Shown here: in pieces, positions 46,869 through 56,930 of the stretch | How the letters are laid out: each line of letters opens with the position of its first letter | How positions within the stretch are numbered: the first letter of the stretch is position 1 | Origin: Solirubrobacteraceae bacterium | GTDB lineage: Bacteria > Actinomycetota > Thermoleophilia > Solirubrobacterales > Solirubrobacteraceae | DNA: 64,000 bases | Direction of reading: 5' to 3' | Assembly: GCA_030447505.1 (NCBI GenBank) | Contig: JAUJOT010000004.1 | Span: 376,357 to 440,356 of the forward strand | The notes under the pieces: model-generated | Database searches by the model: none | The model's input: the letters and a program-made list of their open reading frames with translations, nothing else | Told to the model about the DNA's origin: nothing | Translations under genes and position numbers: made by a program

Positions 46869-47177
46869 ATGGCCACCGCCGACGTCACCGTCATCGCCCT
46901 CGGGCGCTCCGAGGCTTCGGCGTCGGCCTACGTCGCGGAGATACAGCGCAGGCTCGCGCTCCAGGACCGGGTGCGCTACCGGATGCACGCGATGGGCACG
47001 TCGCTGGAGGGCGAGACGGCCGACATCCTCGCCGTCGTCGGCGAGCTGCACGCCGTCCCGTTCGAGCTCGGCGTCCCGCGCGTCTACACGGTGCTCAAGC
47101 TCGACGAGCGCCGCGACAAGGCGCAGACCCTGGACGACAAGCTGGATTCTGTGCAGCGGCTGCTGGGGGAGGGCTGA
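46869..47177 (+). CDS. MTH1187-family thiamine-binding protein
   Basis: 102 residues from ATG 46869. TVIALGRSEASASAYVAEIQ and RYRMHAMGTSLEGETADIL (YxxxPMGTxxEG-like), then VYTVLKLDERRDKAQTLDDK, match the ferredoxin-like Thiamine_BP fold. The family binds thiamine or related pyrimidines; no transport gene is adjacent. Intact. Confidence 0.85.
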   Translation: MATADVTVIALGRSEASASAYVAEIQRRLALQDRVRYRMHAMGTSLEGETADILAVVGELHAVPFELGVPRVYTVLKLDERRDKAQTLDDKLDSVQRLLGEG

Positions 47178-47191
47178 CCGGCGACGCGGAG

Positions 47192-47590
47192 CTACTCCGC
47201 CTGGCGCCCCAGGATCACCGCAAAGCGCTCCACGCGCTTGCGCTCGTCCTGCGACAGCGGGCCGTCGGCCTCGATCAGCAGCGTCATCGGCCCGCGCTGC
47301 TCGGCCCAGCGAGCGGCGTCGTCGCTGAAGGACGCCGCGACCCAGACGAGGGGCTTGCCATCCGCGTAGGCGATGACCGTCGCCTCCTGCTGCTCGGGCG
47401 TCTGCTCGGCGCGCAGAACCGGCACCGTCACGAGGTCCAGGGCGTGCGCGAGCGCGGTGATCTCGTCGAGGCCGCCTGGACCGGCAAGCACCGCCAGCTC
47501 GCCCTCCTCGAGGATCGTCGCGACCCAGGCCGGTTGCGCCTCGTCGAGCACGGCCGGGGCGCAGGCGAGGCGAAAGAGCGCGTCGGGCAC
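47192..47590 (-). CDS. Hypothetical protein
   Basis: 132 residues from GTG 47590 (PDALFRLACAPAVLDEAQPA). Alpha/beta pattern: AWVATILEEGELAVLAGPGG, GKPLVWVAASFSDDAARWAE and RVERFAVILGRQ. No family recognised. The downstream limit is a clean stop. Upstream, 47611-47644 holds two copies of GCGCGAGCGCCCGGGC. Confidence 0.45.
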   Translation of the reverse strand: MPDALFRLACAPAVLDEAQPAWVATILEEGELAVLAGPGGLDEITALAHALDLVTVPVLRAEQTPEQQEATVIAYADGKPLVWVAASFSDDAARWAEQRGPMTLLIEADGPLSQDERKRVERFAVILGRQAE

Positions 47591-47772
47591 GGGCGGCACG
47601 CTACAGCTACGCGCGAGCGCCCGGGCGCGCGCGAGCGCCCGGGCGCGGGCGGGGCGCTCGCGCAGCCCTGCGACGGCGCCACGCCGAAGCACCACCTGAT
47701 CTCGCGAGAGCGCCTCGCGGCGCGGCGCGGCGCCCGCGCGAACGGCCGGCGCCGGCGCGCCGCGGCGCGCTC

Positions 47773-48124
47773 TCAGCCGGGAAACACGACGACCGGGCGC
47801 ACCTCGACGGAGCCGTATTCGATGTTCGGCATCTTCGCCGCCAGCGCCACTGCGGACTCGCGGTCGGGCACGTCGACGAGGTAGTAGCCGCCCAGGATCT
47901 CCTGCGAGTCCAGGACCGGACCATCGCTGAGCTCGGTATCGCCGCCCCGCACGCGCACCGTCGTCGCTGCGTCGACGCCCTCCAGGGGGGCGCCTGAGAC
48001 CAACGCGCCCCGTCGCCATCAGCGAGTTCGTGTAGTTCAGCCACTCGGCGTACTGCTCCTCCTGCTCGTCGGGCTCAGGCGCGTTCGCGGGATCGCCGTA
48101 GATCAGAAGCATGAACTGGGGCAT
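47773..48124 (-). CDS. YciI-like (YCII-related) protein, one frameshift
   Basis: ATG 48124: MPQFMLLIYGDPANAPEPDE, YAEWLNYTNSLMATG. A shift near 48005 leads to SGAPLEGVDAATTVRVRGGD, VLDSQEILGGYYLVDVPDRE and AVALAAKMPNIEYGSVEVRP. This is the YCII dimeric alpha/beta-barrel family often encoded beside ECF sigma factors; no sigma gene is present here. The reading-frame change looks like an indel. Confidence 0.8.
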
Positions 48125-48273
48125 GTCGGTCACCTCGGTGTCGGGCCGGCGGATCCGGCTTGGTGGAACCTCGTAGCTGGCGTTACCCGATTCCGCGGGT
48201 TCTGCCCGGACCGAGAGCCGAAGCCTCTGAGAGAACGTCCGATCCTGGCGGCGTGGCGCCGCCGGCTGCAACC

Positions 48274-48747
48274 TCAGATCGTCAGCCAGGAGGTCTCGAC
48301 GAGCGCGCCATCGCTGAGGCGACAGCGCAGGCTGAGCTGGCCGGGGCTGAGTCCGGTGGCGCCGAAGCGCCCCGATCGTCAGCGCGCGTGACGAGCAGCG
48401 CGTCGCCATTGCGGATCGCGATCTCCGCGCGCTGCGGCGGGATCAGGCGGCCGACGAGGCGGACGGCGTGACCCGCGGCTGCGCTCTGCGGCTCGGTTTC
48501 GATCTCGATCGTGAGCGCCGGGGCCTCGAACGTCACTGCTCGCGCGCGCGCCTGCGGGGACGCGGACAACGCTGTCGCCGATGATCGAGTCGTGCACGAC
48601 CGCAGCGAGCTCGGCGTCGAGCGTGCGCGACTCGAGCGCCCGGCGCGCGGCGAGCCGGACGTCGTCCGGCACCGGATCGGCCTCGGCGAGCACGCGGGCA
48701 AGAGCGCCGACGAGGTCGTCGTCGGCGGGATCGCCGGGTGGTTGCAT
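48274..48747 (-). CDS. Carboxypeptidase-regulatory-like small protein (frameshifted)
   Basis: ATG 48747: MQPPGDPADDDLVGALARVL, AEADPVPDDVRLAARRALES and LAAVVHDSIIGDSVVR. Shifts then lead to VTFEAPALTIEIETEPQSAA, GHAVRLVGRLIPPQRAEIAI and, in a third frame, SLRCRLSDGALVETSWLTI-stop. The pattern 'VxAAARaxFxWRxxDAEL...LTFE...RLVGQLVPP' is known from proteins encoded next to ECF sigma factors in actinomycetes. Function unknown. Confidence 0.6.
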
Positions 48748-48815
48748 GGGCGCTCTCTCCATCAGCGATAAGAGAGCGAAGGTCAGACGGTGATACGTGC
48801 TCGTGGCGGCGAGGC

Positions 48816-49350
<535 letters not shown>

Positions 49351-49415
49351 GCGTGGCGACTACCCCGTCACGCGCGCGGCCAGACGCTCGGTAGGCCGCG
49401 CGCGACAATGGTGCA

Positions 49416-49616
49416 ATGCTGGTGCGCCACGCCGACCGAGAGCGCGACGGCGCTGGCTGCGCGGCGATCTACGCGCCGTACGTCGGCGACAGCGGCGCGT
49501 CTTTCGAGGATGTCGCACCCAGCGCGCAGGAGCTCGCGGCGCGCATCGCCGCGACGAGCGCGCGCTACCCGTGGCTCGCTCCGCCGCCGGAGCCGCGCGA
49601 GCCGCAGCGGTCATGA
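49416..49616 (+). pseudogene. N-terminal fragment of a PAT/GNAT acetyltransferase
   Basis: 66 codons: MLVRHADRERDGAGCAAIYA, PYVGDSGASFEDVAPSAQEL, AARIAATSARYPWLAP. This is the N terminus of phosphinothricin-type GNATs (RxADxxDxxAIxxIYxPYVxxSxxSFE). The acetyl-CoA site of a normal ~170-residue protein is absent. The stop overlaps the kinase ATG (ATGA), so deletion fused the remnant to the next gene. Confidence 0.65.
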
Positions 49617-51005
49617 GCGACGGCCAGGCGGTCTACGTCGGCCTCGACCTCGGCACCGGAGCGCCCGCGCGCTCGCCGTCAGCGCCGACGGCTCGGTCGC
49701 CGGGGCCGGCGCGGCGCCGCTGTACAGCCGCCGCGACGGCGACCGCCACGAGCAGGACCCCGGGAGCTGGTGGCACGCCGCCGCCGACGCCTGCCGCGCT
49801 GCGCTGCGCGACATCCCGCGCGACCGCATCCGCGCCGTCGCGACGTGCGCGACCTCGGGGACGGTTCTGCTCGTCGACCGCGACGGCGAGCCGCTGACGC
49901 AGGCGCTGATGTACGACGACGGCCGCGCGTCCGAGCAGGCCCGGCGCCTCGCGCTGGCGACGTCGTGGGCACTGCCGAAGCTGCACTGGCTGGTCGAGCA
50001 CGAGCCCGCCGCGGCGACCGCGGGCGCCCGTCTCGCCCACCAGCCCGACGTCGTCACGCGGCAACTCGTCGGCCACGGCGTACCCTCGGACGCAAGCCAC
50101 GCGCTCAAGACGGGCTATGACGCCGGCCGCGGGTGCTTCCAGGAGACGGAGCTCGACGCCCTCCTGCCGGACGTCGTCGCGCCCGCCACGAGGCTCGGCG
50201 ACGTCTGCGCGCAGGCCGCCGCCGCCACCGGTCTGCCGCCCGGCACGCCGGTCTTCGCGGGCATGACCGATGGCTGCGCCGCGCAGATCGCGGCCGGCGC
50301 GCTGCGGCCCGGCGACTGGAACTCGGTGCTCGGCACGACGCTCGTGCTGAAGGGCTGCTCACCCGAGCGCCTCGACGAACCCGCGCACGGCGTCTACTCC
50401 CATCGCTCGCCCGACGGCGGTTGGCTGCCCGGCGGCGCGTCCAGCAGCGGCGCGGGCGTCCTGCCGATGACGTTCCCGGGGCGCGACCTCGACGAGCTCG
50501 GCCGTCGCGCCGAGGCCTACGAGCAGACGACGGTGCTCGCCTATCCGCTCGTCTCGCCCGGCGAGCGCTTCCCGTTCGCCGCTCCCGACGCGAAGCCGTT
50601 CATGCTCGGCACGCCCGCCGACGACGGCGAGCACGCCGCGGCGCTCCTGCAGGGCCTCGCGCTCGTCGAGCGCCTCTGCTTCGAGCAGCTGGCCCGGCTC
50701 GGCGCGCCGGCCGGCGGCGAGCTCAGCCTGACCGGCGGCGCGACGCGCAACGGCGCGTGGTGTCAGCTGCGCGCCGACGCGCTCGGGCGCGCCGTGCGGC
50801 TGCCCGAGCAGAGCGCCTCGGCGTTCGGCATGGCGATCCTGGCGGCGGCCGGCGACCGCCGCGAGCGCGTCGCGCAGGCCGCGGCGCGGATGTCGCGCAG
50901 GCGCGCGCTGATCGAGCCGCGCGAGGCGCTGCGCGCGCACCTCGACGAGCAGTACGCGCGCTTCGTCGGCGAGCTGCGCAGCGCGGCTGGCTCGCGAACG
51001 CCTGA
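49613..51005 (+). CDS. FGGY-family carbohydrate kinase (two frameshifts)
   Basis: ATG 49613: SDGQAVYVGLDLGTG, with the next residues (ARALAVSADGSVAGAG) in a shifted frame. Two ATP-site regions are visible: VATCATSGTVLLVDRDGEPL and VFAGMTDGCAAQIAAGALRP, plus GELSLTGGATRNGAWCQLRA and PEQSASAFGMAILAAAGDRR. The distal end should read GWLANA-stop at 51005 after another shift. ~464 residues. It phosphorylates a sugar or polyol; specificity is not determinable. Confidence 0.8.
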
Positions 51006-51157
51006 AGCAACGCGTCGTCGCCCGCGCGCCATCGCCGTGGGCGGTCCGCCGGCTGATGGGCAAGAACGCAGTCCAGGAGCGATCGGCGGATCGTCCGTTC
51101 GTCCGCATCCGCGGTGAGCGCCTCGTCGTGTGGCCTTCGAGCATCGACTAGCGCCAT

Positions 51158-52490
51158 GTGTCCCGCCATCGCACACAGTCGCTCGCCACAGTCGCCGCCG
51201 TCCTCGCGCTCGCCGGCGCCGCTGCGCCGGCACATGCCGCAACCGACCCGCTGTTCGACGAGCAGTGGGCGCTCAGCAACCCCACGGCGACCGGCGCCCA
51301 AGAGGCGTGGACGCAGTCTCGCGGTGACGGCGTTCTCGTCGCGGTCCTCGACAGCGGCGTGCAACTCAACCACCCCGACCTGATCTCGAAGCTGTGGCGC
51401 AATCCGGGCGAGATCGCGGGCAATGGCGTCGACGACGACCGCAACGGCTACGTCGACGACGTCCACGGCGCGAACACGATGACCTTCAACGGCAACGTCG
51501 ACGACGACGAGGGCCACGGCACGCACGTCGCCGGCATCGTCGCAGCGCAGGCGGCAAACGGCACCGGCGGCGCGGGGATCGCGCCCGGCGCGAGGATCAT
51601 GGCCGTCAAGGTGCTCGACGCAAACCGCGCCGGCAACTCGTCGCTGCTGGCGCGCGGCATCCGCTACGCCGTCGACGGCGGCGCCCGGATCCTCAACGTG
51701 TCGCTCAACGGCGACGGGACGAGCGACGGCCTCGAAGCCGCCCTGCGCTACGCCGGCGAGCGCGGCGCGACGGTCGTCAGCTCGGCCGGCAACAACTCCC
51801 GCGACATCGACGCCACGCCGTCCTACCCGGCGTCGTCGATGGCGCCCGCCGTCCTCAGCGTCACCGCGACCGAACGCAGCGGCGGACTGCTGTCGATCGC
51901 CAACCACGGCCTGAACTCGGTCGACCTCGCCGCTCCCGGCGGCTCGATCCTGTCGACCGCGTTCGGGTCGCGCTACGAGCTGCGGTCGGGCACGTCGATG
52001 GCGGCGCCGTTCGTCGCGGGCGCGCTTGCGCTGCTCGCCGCCGCCCGCCCCGAGCTGGATCAGCCCGCGCTGCGCGCCGCGCTGCTGCAGAGCGCGCAGC
52101 GCCCGTCGTCGCTCGGCGGGAAGGTCGCGTCGGGCAGGCTCGACGTCGGCGCCGCGATGCGCCGCGTCGTGACGGGCGCAGCCTGGGCGACGCCCGCGGC
52201 GGGATCGACGCAGACGGGTGGGGCGACGGTGCGGATCCTCGCGAAGGCGCGGATCTGCGGGCTGCACCGCCACCGTCCGCTGGCGAGCGACCGGAGCCGA
52301 CCGCGTCGCGACCTGGCGGGTGCTGCTCAACGGCCGCCGCATCGGCAGCGTGCGCGCGGGAACGCGGTCGCAGCTGCGCAAGCGCGTCAGCCGCAGCGGC
52401 CGCTACCGCTGGAAGGTCGTCGGCGTGGACGCCGCGGGGTCGCGGATCGTCGCCGCTACGCGCAGCTTCCGCGCGCTGCGCAAGCGCTGA
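51158..52490 (+). CDS. Secreted subtilisin-like (S8) protease (one frameshift)
   Basis: GTG 51158: signal HRTQSLATVAAVLALAGAAA-PAHAATDPLF. No I9 prodomain is evident. Catalytic Asp in LVAVLDSGVQLNHPDL, His in DDEGHGTHVAGIVAAQAA, Asn in TVVSSAGNNSRDIDATPSY, Ser in LRSGTSMAAPFVAGALALLA. A shift near 52255 leads to a C-terminal beta domain (RVATWRVLLNGRRIGSVRAG, YRWKVVGVDAAGSRIVAATR). It differs in C-terminal domain and prodomain from the tandem pair at 37.7-40.8 kb. Confidence 0.87.
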
Positions 52491-52544
52491 GGATCGTGGG
52501 CGGCCGCTGTCGGCGGTGAATCGCACGGGCGATCAGGCGCGCGC

Positions 52545-52581
52545 TATCCTGGCGGCAGACCTGCAGCCGCAGGTCGTTTTT
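52545..52581 (+). promoter_or_regulatory. Promoter -10 element and 5' hairpin ahead of rpmG-secE-nusG
   Basis: GCTATCCTGGCGG contains TATCCT (52545-52550), and the same GCTATCCTGGCG string occurs ahead of rpoB. Seven bases after it, GACCTGC-AGCC-GCAGGTC (52558-52575) forms a hairpin followed by GTTTTT. It could be a 5' leader stem-loop or the intrinsic terminator of the protease gene. No clear -35 hexamer. Confidence 0.45.
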
Positions 52582-52610
52582 CTGTCATCTCGCCGTCACG
52601 GAGCTACCGC

Positions 52611-52774
52611 ATGGCCCGCGGAGACGTGCGCATCGCTGCGACCTCGCCTGCGAGGTCTGCAAGCGGCGCAACTACCAGACGAACAAGTCCAAGCGCAACA
52701 ATCCCGAGCGGATCTCGCTGCGCAAGTACTGCAAATGGTGCAAGCAGCACACGAGCCACCGGGAGACCCGGTAG
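52611..52774 (+). CDS. rpmG: 50S ribosomal protein L33 (one frameshift)
   Basis: ATG 52611 (MARGDVRI). After a shift near 52635 the conserved body [39 protein letters not shown] follows. The two CxxC pairs (CEVC and CKWC) make this the zinc-binding form of L33. Gene position before secE is the actinobacterial norm. Confidence 0.88.
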
Positions 52775-52790
52775 CGACCCCCCGGATCCC

Positions 52791-53230
52791 ATGGCCCGTA
52801 ATCGCCAGCGCGCGAAAGATCGCAAGCAGAAGCTCCACCGCGAGAACGTCCCGGGGTCGCTCGACCACGTCTCCGGCGAGGTCGACAGGGTGGAGGCTGC
52901 GATCGTCGTGGAGCGGCCGGGATCCCCGGCGACTCCGTCGCGCTCGACGACGACCTCGACGCCGGCGCCGTCGAGGACGAGCGCCTCGGCAACGGCGCAG
53001 GCGATCTCGCGCCGACCGCCGCCGCACCCCCGCAGAGGCGCGGCTCGCGCCTGCTCAACTCTGCGCGCCTCCGGGGCCGAGCTGCAGCGAGTCGAATGGC
53101 CCAACCGGCGCCAGGTCGGTCAGGCGACCGCCGTCGTCCTGGGCTTCGTCGTCATCGCGGGGGCCTTTCTCGCCTCGCAGACGTCGTAGCGCAGAAGATC
53201 GTCGATGTCATCCTCTACCTCCGAACTTCG
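52791..53230 (+). CDS. secE: Preprotein translocase subunit SecE (frameshifted)
   Basis: ATG 52791: MARNRQRAKDRKQKLHRENV, an N-terminal extension common in actinomycetes, followed by a shifted region. The core ELQRVEWPNRRQVGQATAVV, LGFVVIAGAFL is the conserved WPxxxxV plus single membrane helix. The end (LADVVAQKIVDVIL) is in a third frame that has no stop before nusG, so the exact end is uncertain. A partner of SecY in protein export. Confidence 0.82.
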
Positions 53231-53239
53231 AAGGCACGC

Positions 53240-53762
53240 ATGTTTCGCTGGTACGTCGTAAACACCTATTCAGGCCACGAGAACAAGGTCAAGCAGAACC
53301 TCGAGCACCGTGTCGTCTCGCTCAACCAGAAGCGCAACGTCCGCCAGGTCGTCGCAGCTGACGGAGTCTGTGTCGGAGATGAAGGACAACCAGAAGGTCA
53401 CGGTCGAGAAGCGCACGATGCCGGGCTACGTGCTCGTCAACATGGAGCTCAACGAGGACTCGTGGGGCCTCGTCAAGGGCACGCCGGGCGTCACCGGCTT
53501 CGTCGGCGCATCGAATGAGCCGGTCCCGCTCACGCAGGCCGAGGTCGATCGCCTGCTGCATCGCGAGGTCGCGGTGCGCGAGCGCAAGAAGGCGACGTTC
53601 GCGATCGGCGAGAGCGTGAAGGTCATCTCCGGGCCGCTGTCGGACTTCTCGGGCGAGATCTCGGAGATCAACGAGGACGCGTCGCGCCTCAAGGTGCTTG
53701 TGTCAATCTTCGGTCGCGAGACCCCGGTCGAAGTCGGATTCGATCAGGTCAAGAAGATCTAG
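53240..53762 (+). CDS. nusG: Transcription termination/antitermination protein NusG (one frameshift)
   Basis: ATG 53240: MFRWYVVNTYSGHENKVKQN, LEHRVVSLNQKRNVRQVV. A shift near 53350 leads to EMKDNQKVTVEKRTMPGYVL, VNMELNEDSWGLVKGTPGVT, GFVGASNEPVPLTQAEV, then the KOW domain FAIGESVKVISGPLSDFSGE and LKVLVSIFGRETPVEVGFDQ. NGN and KOW domains are complete apart from the indel. Confidence 0.92.
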
Positions 53763-53771
53763 GTAACGGTC

Positions 53772-54190
53772 ATGGCCAAGAAAGTCCTCACACAGATCAA
53801 GCTGCAGGCCGTCGGCGGCCAGGCCACCCCGGCTCCGCCGGTCGGTCCCGCCCTCGGCCAGCACGGCATCAACATCATGGAGTTCTGCAAGGCGTTCAAC
53901 GCGCAGACCCAGGGCGACGTCGGAACCACGATCCCCGTCGTCATCACCGTCTACGAGGATCGCTCGTTCACGTTCGTCACGAAGACGCCGCCGGCCGCCG
54001 TGCTCATCAAGCAGGCGATCAGCCTCGACAAGGGGTCGGGCGAGCCACACCGCGTGAAGGTCGGCACGATCACGCAGGCGCAGCTGCGCGACATCGCCGA
54101 GCGCAAGCTCGCCGACCTCAACGCGCACGTACCTCGACCAGGCATCGAAGATCATCGCCGGCACGGCGCGGAGCAGGGTCGACGTTGTTC
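53772..54190 (+). CDS. rplK: 50S ribosomal protein L11 (frameshift near the C terminus)
   Basis: [40 protein letters not shown] and [20 protein letters not shown] are diagnostic. A base change near 54130 shifts the frame just after KLADLNAH. The correct continuation [12 protein letters not shown] and GVDVV is readable in other frames. The stop and the intergenic space to rplA are not resolvable in this sequence. Confidence 0.9.
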
Positions 54191-54919
54191 AGGCGCGGAA
54201 AGACCTATCTCGAGGCCCGCTCGCAGGTCGATCGCGAGCGCGAGTTCAGCCCCCGCCGAGGCCGTGCAGCTCGTCAAGTCGCTGCCCGGCCCGACGTTCA
54301 ACGAGACCGTCGAGGTCCACGTCCGCACGGGCCTGAACGTGCGCCACGCCGACGAGCAGCTGCGCGGCAACCGTGGCGCTGCCCAACGGGCTCGGCAAGG
54401 AGGTCACGATCGCCGTCTTCGCGCAGGGCGACAAGGCGCGCGAGGCCGAGGAGGCGGGGGCCGACATCGTCGGCGCAGACGATCTCGCCAAGCGCGTGCA
54501 GGACGGCTTCGCGGACTTCGACGTCGCGATCGCGACGCCGGACCTGATGCCGGTCGTCGGCCGCCTCGGCCGGATCCTCGGCCTGCAGGGCAAGATGCCC
54601 AACCCCAAGGTCGGCACCGTCACGATGAACGTCGCGCAGGCGGTGCAGGAGGCGAAGGCCGGCAAGATCGAGCACCGCACCGACCGCACCGCGATCGTCC
54701 ACCCGCCGATCGGCAAGAAGCTGACCCCTTCCGAGCGCCAGCTGCTGAGAACTACGCCGCCGTCATCGACGAGCTGATCCGCGCCGCCGTCCGCCGCCAA
54801 GGGCCGCTACCTGCGCACGATCACGATCGCGTCGACGATGGGCCCCGGCGTGAAGGCTCGTCGACCTGTCCCGCACGCGCGACATCCTCGAGGAGGCCGC
54901 TCCGGCACGAGCCGCGTGA
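54185..54919 (+). CDS. rplA: 50S ribosomal protein L1 (several frameshifts)
   Basis: [133 protein letters not shown] and [19 protein letters not shown] appear in turn across at least four frame changes. The start is uncertain because rplK and rplA run together. The end is TGA 54917-54919. Confidence 0.88.
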
Positions 54920-54968
54920 GCGTCCATCTCTGAGGCCACCGCAGACCCCGGCCGCGCGCGACGCGCAG

Positions 54969-54989
54969 CGTCAGGCAGAAGTCCTGGCG
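54969..54989 (+). promoter_or_regulatory. Hairpin in the rplJ leader (possible L10 autoregulatory leader)
   Basis: CGTCAGG-CAGAAGT-CCTGGCG, a 7-bp stem with one wobble pair, lies just upstream of the GAGGAGG ribosome site of rplJ. L10 leaders that bind L10(L12) occur at this position in many bacteria. Only the hairpin is seen, not the full consensus. Confidence 0.35.
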
Positions 54990-54998
54990 AGGAGGCAG

Positions 54999-55727
54999 AT
55001 GAACCGAGAGAGCAGAAAGCCGCGGTGATCGAGGAGATCGCCGCACAGATCACGCAATCAGAAGCGGTCTTCGCGGTCGACTACCGCGGGATCAGCGTCG
55101 AGCAGGCCGCGGAGCTGCGCATGAAGCTGCGCGACGCCGACGCGTCGCTGCGCGTCGTCAAGAACACGCTCACGATCCGTGCGGCCGACGACGCCGGCGC
55201 GCAGGTGCTCAAGCCCGTGCTCGAGGGCCGACGGCGCTGACGTTCGTCCGCGGTGACGCGGCCGCGGCCGCCAAGGCGGTCGCCGACTACGCCCGCGCCA
55301 CCGGCCTGCTGCCGTTCAAGGGCGGCATGATGAACGGCGAGGCGCTCGTGCCCGAGCAGATGACCGCGATCGCCCGGCTTCCTCGCGCGACGTGCTCAAC
55401 GCGCAGTTCGTCAACGTCGTCGCGTCGCCGCTGACCGGCCTCGTGACGAGCCTCTCCAACCTCATCAGCGGACTGGCGCGCCAGCTCAGCCAGGTGGCCG
55501 GAGAAGAAGGAGTCCGCGAGATCCCGGCCGGCGCTGCGCCTGGCGCCGCGGCTGGCGCGCCTGTCGGGGCGCCGGCGGACGAGGACATGGAGGCCGCCGC
55601 CGACTCCACACCGCAGGCGGAGGCCGACGAGGCGCGCCCGCACCTGCCGAGCCCTGCCCGCCGCCGAAACAGAGGCGGCGCGCCGGCCGACGACACGGAT
55701 CTGGACACCGACGAAGAGAAGGAGTAA
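54999..55727 (+). CDS. rplJ: 50S ribosomal protein L10 with extended acidic C terminus (frameshifted)
   Basis: ATG 54999 after [47 protein letters not shown] and [18 protein letters not shown] are followed in other frames by [39 protein letters not shown] and [20 protein letters not shown]. After LARQLSQVA the protein continues ~70 residues of Ala/Pro/Glu/Asp ([20 protein letters not shown]), ending DTDEEKE. That tail is absent from standard L10. Confidence 0.88.
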
Positions 55728-55730
55728 CCC

Positions 55731-56125
55731 ATGGCCCAGTCCACCCAGGAGTGGATCGACGAGCTCAAGAGCATCTCGGTCCTCGAGCTGAGCGAGCGCA
55801 TCAAGGCGCTCGAGGAGGAGTTCGGCGTCTCGGCTCAGGCGGCTGCCGTGGCCGCTCCCGCAGCCGCCGGCGCTGGCGGCGACGGCGCCGCTCCTTGAGG
55901 AGGAGCAGTCGGCGTTCGACGTCGCCACCGGGCCGCCGGCGACAAGAAGATCCAGGTCATCAAGGTCGTCCGCATGCGCCACGAGCCTCGGCCTCGGCGA
56001 GGCCAAGGCGCTCGTCGACGAGGCCCCCAAGGCCGTCCGCGAGGGCGTCGACCGCGACGAGGCCGAGAAGCTCAGGCAGGAGCCTCGAGGAGGCCGGCGC
56101 GACGGTGGAGATCAAGCAGCTGTTG
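55731..56125 (+). CDS. rplL: 50S ribosomal protein L7/L12 (frameshifted)
   Basis: ATG 55731, 3 bases after the rplJ stop. [20 protein letters not shown] and [20 protein letters not shown] form the N-terminal dimer domain. An Ala-rich hinge and shifted frames follow, with [18 protein letters not shown] (readable as [10 protein letters not shown] in frame), [20 protein letters not shown] and [10 protein letters not shown], the normal C terminus. The true stop after VEIK is not visible in the read frame. Confidence 0.86.
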
Positions 56126-56359
56126 CAGGCTTTGCTTGCCGTTCGTCGTTCGAGGCGCGCCCCGGAGGGCGGCCCTTCGGCGTTCGTGAGGTGCGACGTG
56201 CGATCCATGGCGCGGCGGCGGCCGGCCTCGCGCGTCCGCTCGACGCCCTCATCGCCGGACGCAGCGCTCAGCCCGCCGCAAGCGGGCGCTGTGACCGCCG
56301 GCGGCCGCACAGCCACTGCCCACGCTCAGCGCCCGGCGCCGCACCAGTCGCTGAAGGTT
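56126..56359. other. Gap between rplL and the opposite-strand VOC gene
   Basis: ~230 bases. No gene or terminator with a T-run is seen; CCGCCGGCGG at 56297 is a short GC palindrome only. Confidence 0.3.
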
Positions 56360-56698
56360 CTACTCCACGCCCTCGTCCACGACATCCGGATGCGCGATGA
56401 CCTCGACGCCCTGCCCGCCCGGGCCCTCGAGGTAGAACGACTGGCTCCCGTCCCGGTGCCCGCTCACGTCGACCCGTGCAACGACGCCAGCCGGTCGAGC
56501 TCCTCGCCGGACACCTTGAACGCGAGGTGGTTCGGGTGCTGGGCGGCCATCACGAACGCGAGCTTCACCCGGCGGCCTCGAGCAGGCCCCACGTCTTGTC
56601 GGCGTGCAGCACGCGCGCGCGCCGGGCACGACCCCGGACCACCACTCGAGCGCGGCGGCGATGTCCGGAACCTGCTGGGCCACGTGGTCGAACTGCAT
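56360..56698 (-). CDS. VOC/glyoxalase-like protein (frameshifted)
   Basis: ATG 56698: MQFDHVAQQVPDIAAALEWW, SGVVPGAR, then (shifted) ANHLAF-type middle, then SGHRDGSQSFYLEGPGGQGV and EVIAHPDVVDEGVE. The first metal ligand His (FDHV) and the C-terminal strand with Glu (GVEVI) fit a single-module-pair VOC fold such as methylmalonyl-CoA epimerase-like or lactoylglutathione lyase-like proteins. It lies between rplL and rpoB on the other strand, which is unusual for this cluster. Confidence 0.7.
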   Translation of the reverse strand: MQFDHVAQQVPDIAAALEWWSGVVPGARACCTPTRRGACSRPPGEARVRDGRPAPEPPRVQGVRRGARPAGVVARVDVSGHRDGSQSFYLEGPGGQGVEVIAHPDVVDEGVE

Positions 56699-56930
56699 GA
56701 CGACGAGGCTAATGCCTCACACCGCGAAGCCGGCGCCGCGGTGCAGCGATCGAAGGTCTGCGGACGAGCCGCTGCTCAGCTGGCCTCATGCGACAGATCG
56801 CGCTACCCTGCCTGGGTCGACCGATAGCCGCAGCCGCCTCCCGAATGGGTTTCGCGCCCACATAGCGCGAACTTCGAGGCGGGGTCCGTGAGCGTCGACC
56901 GCCCCCCGAGGGGGTGGCATTTGCCTGTGC

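Noticed and set aside
47611..47644. Two tandem copies of GCGCGAGCGCCCGGGC
   Set aside because: Only two units in extreme GC context between genes; no evidence of function.
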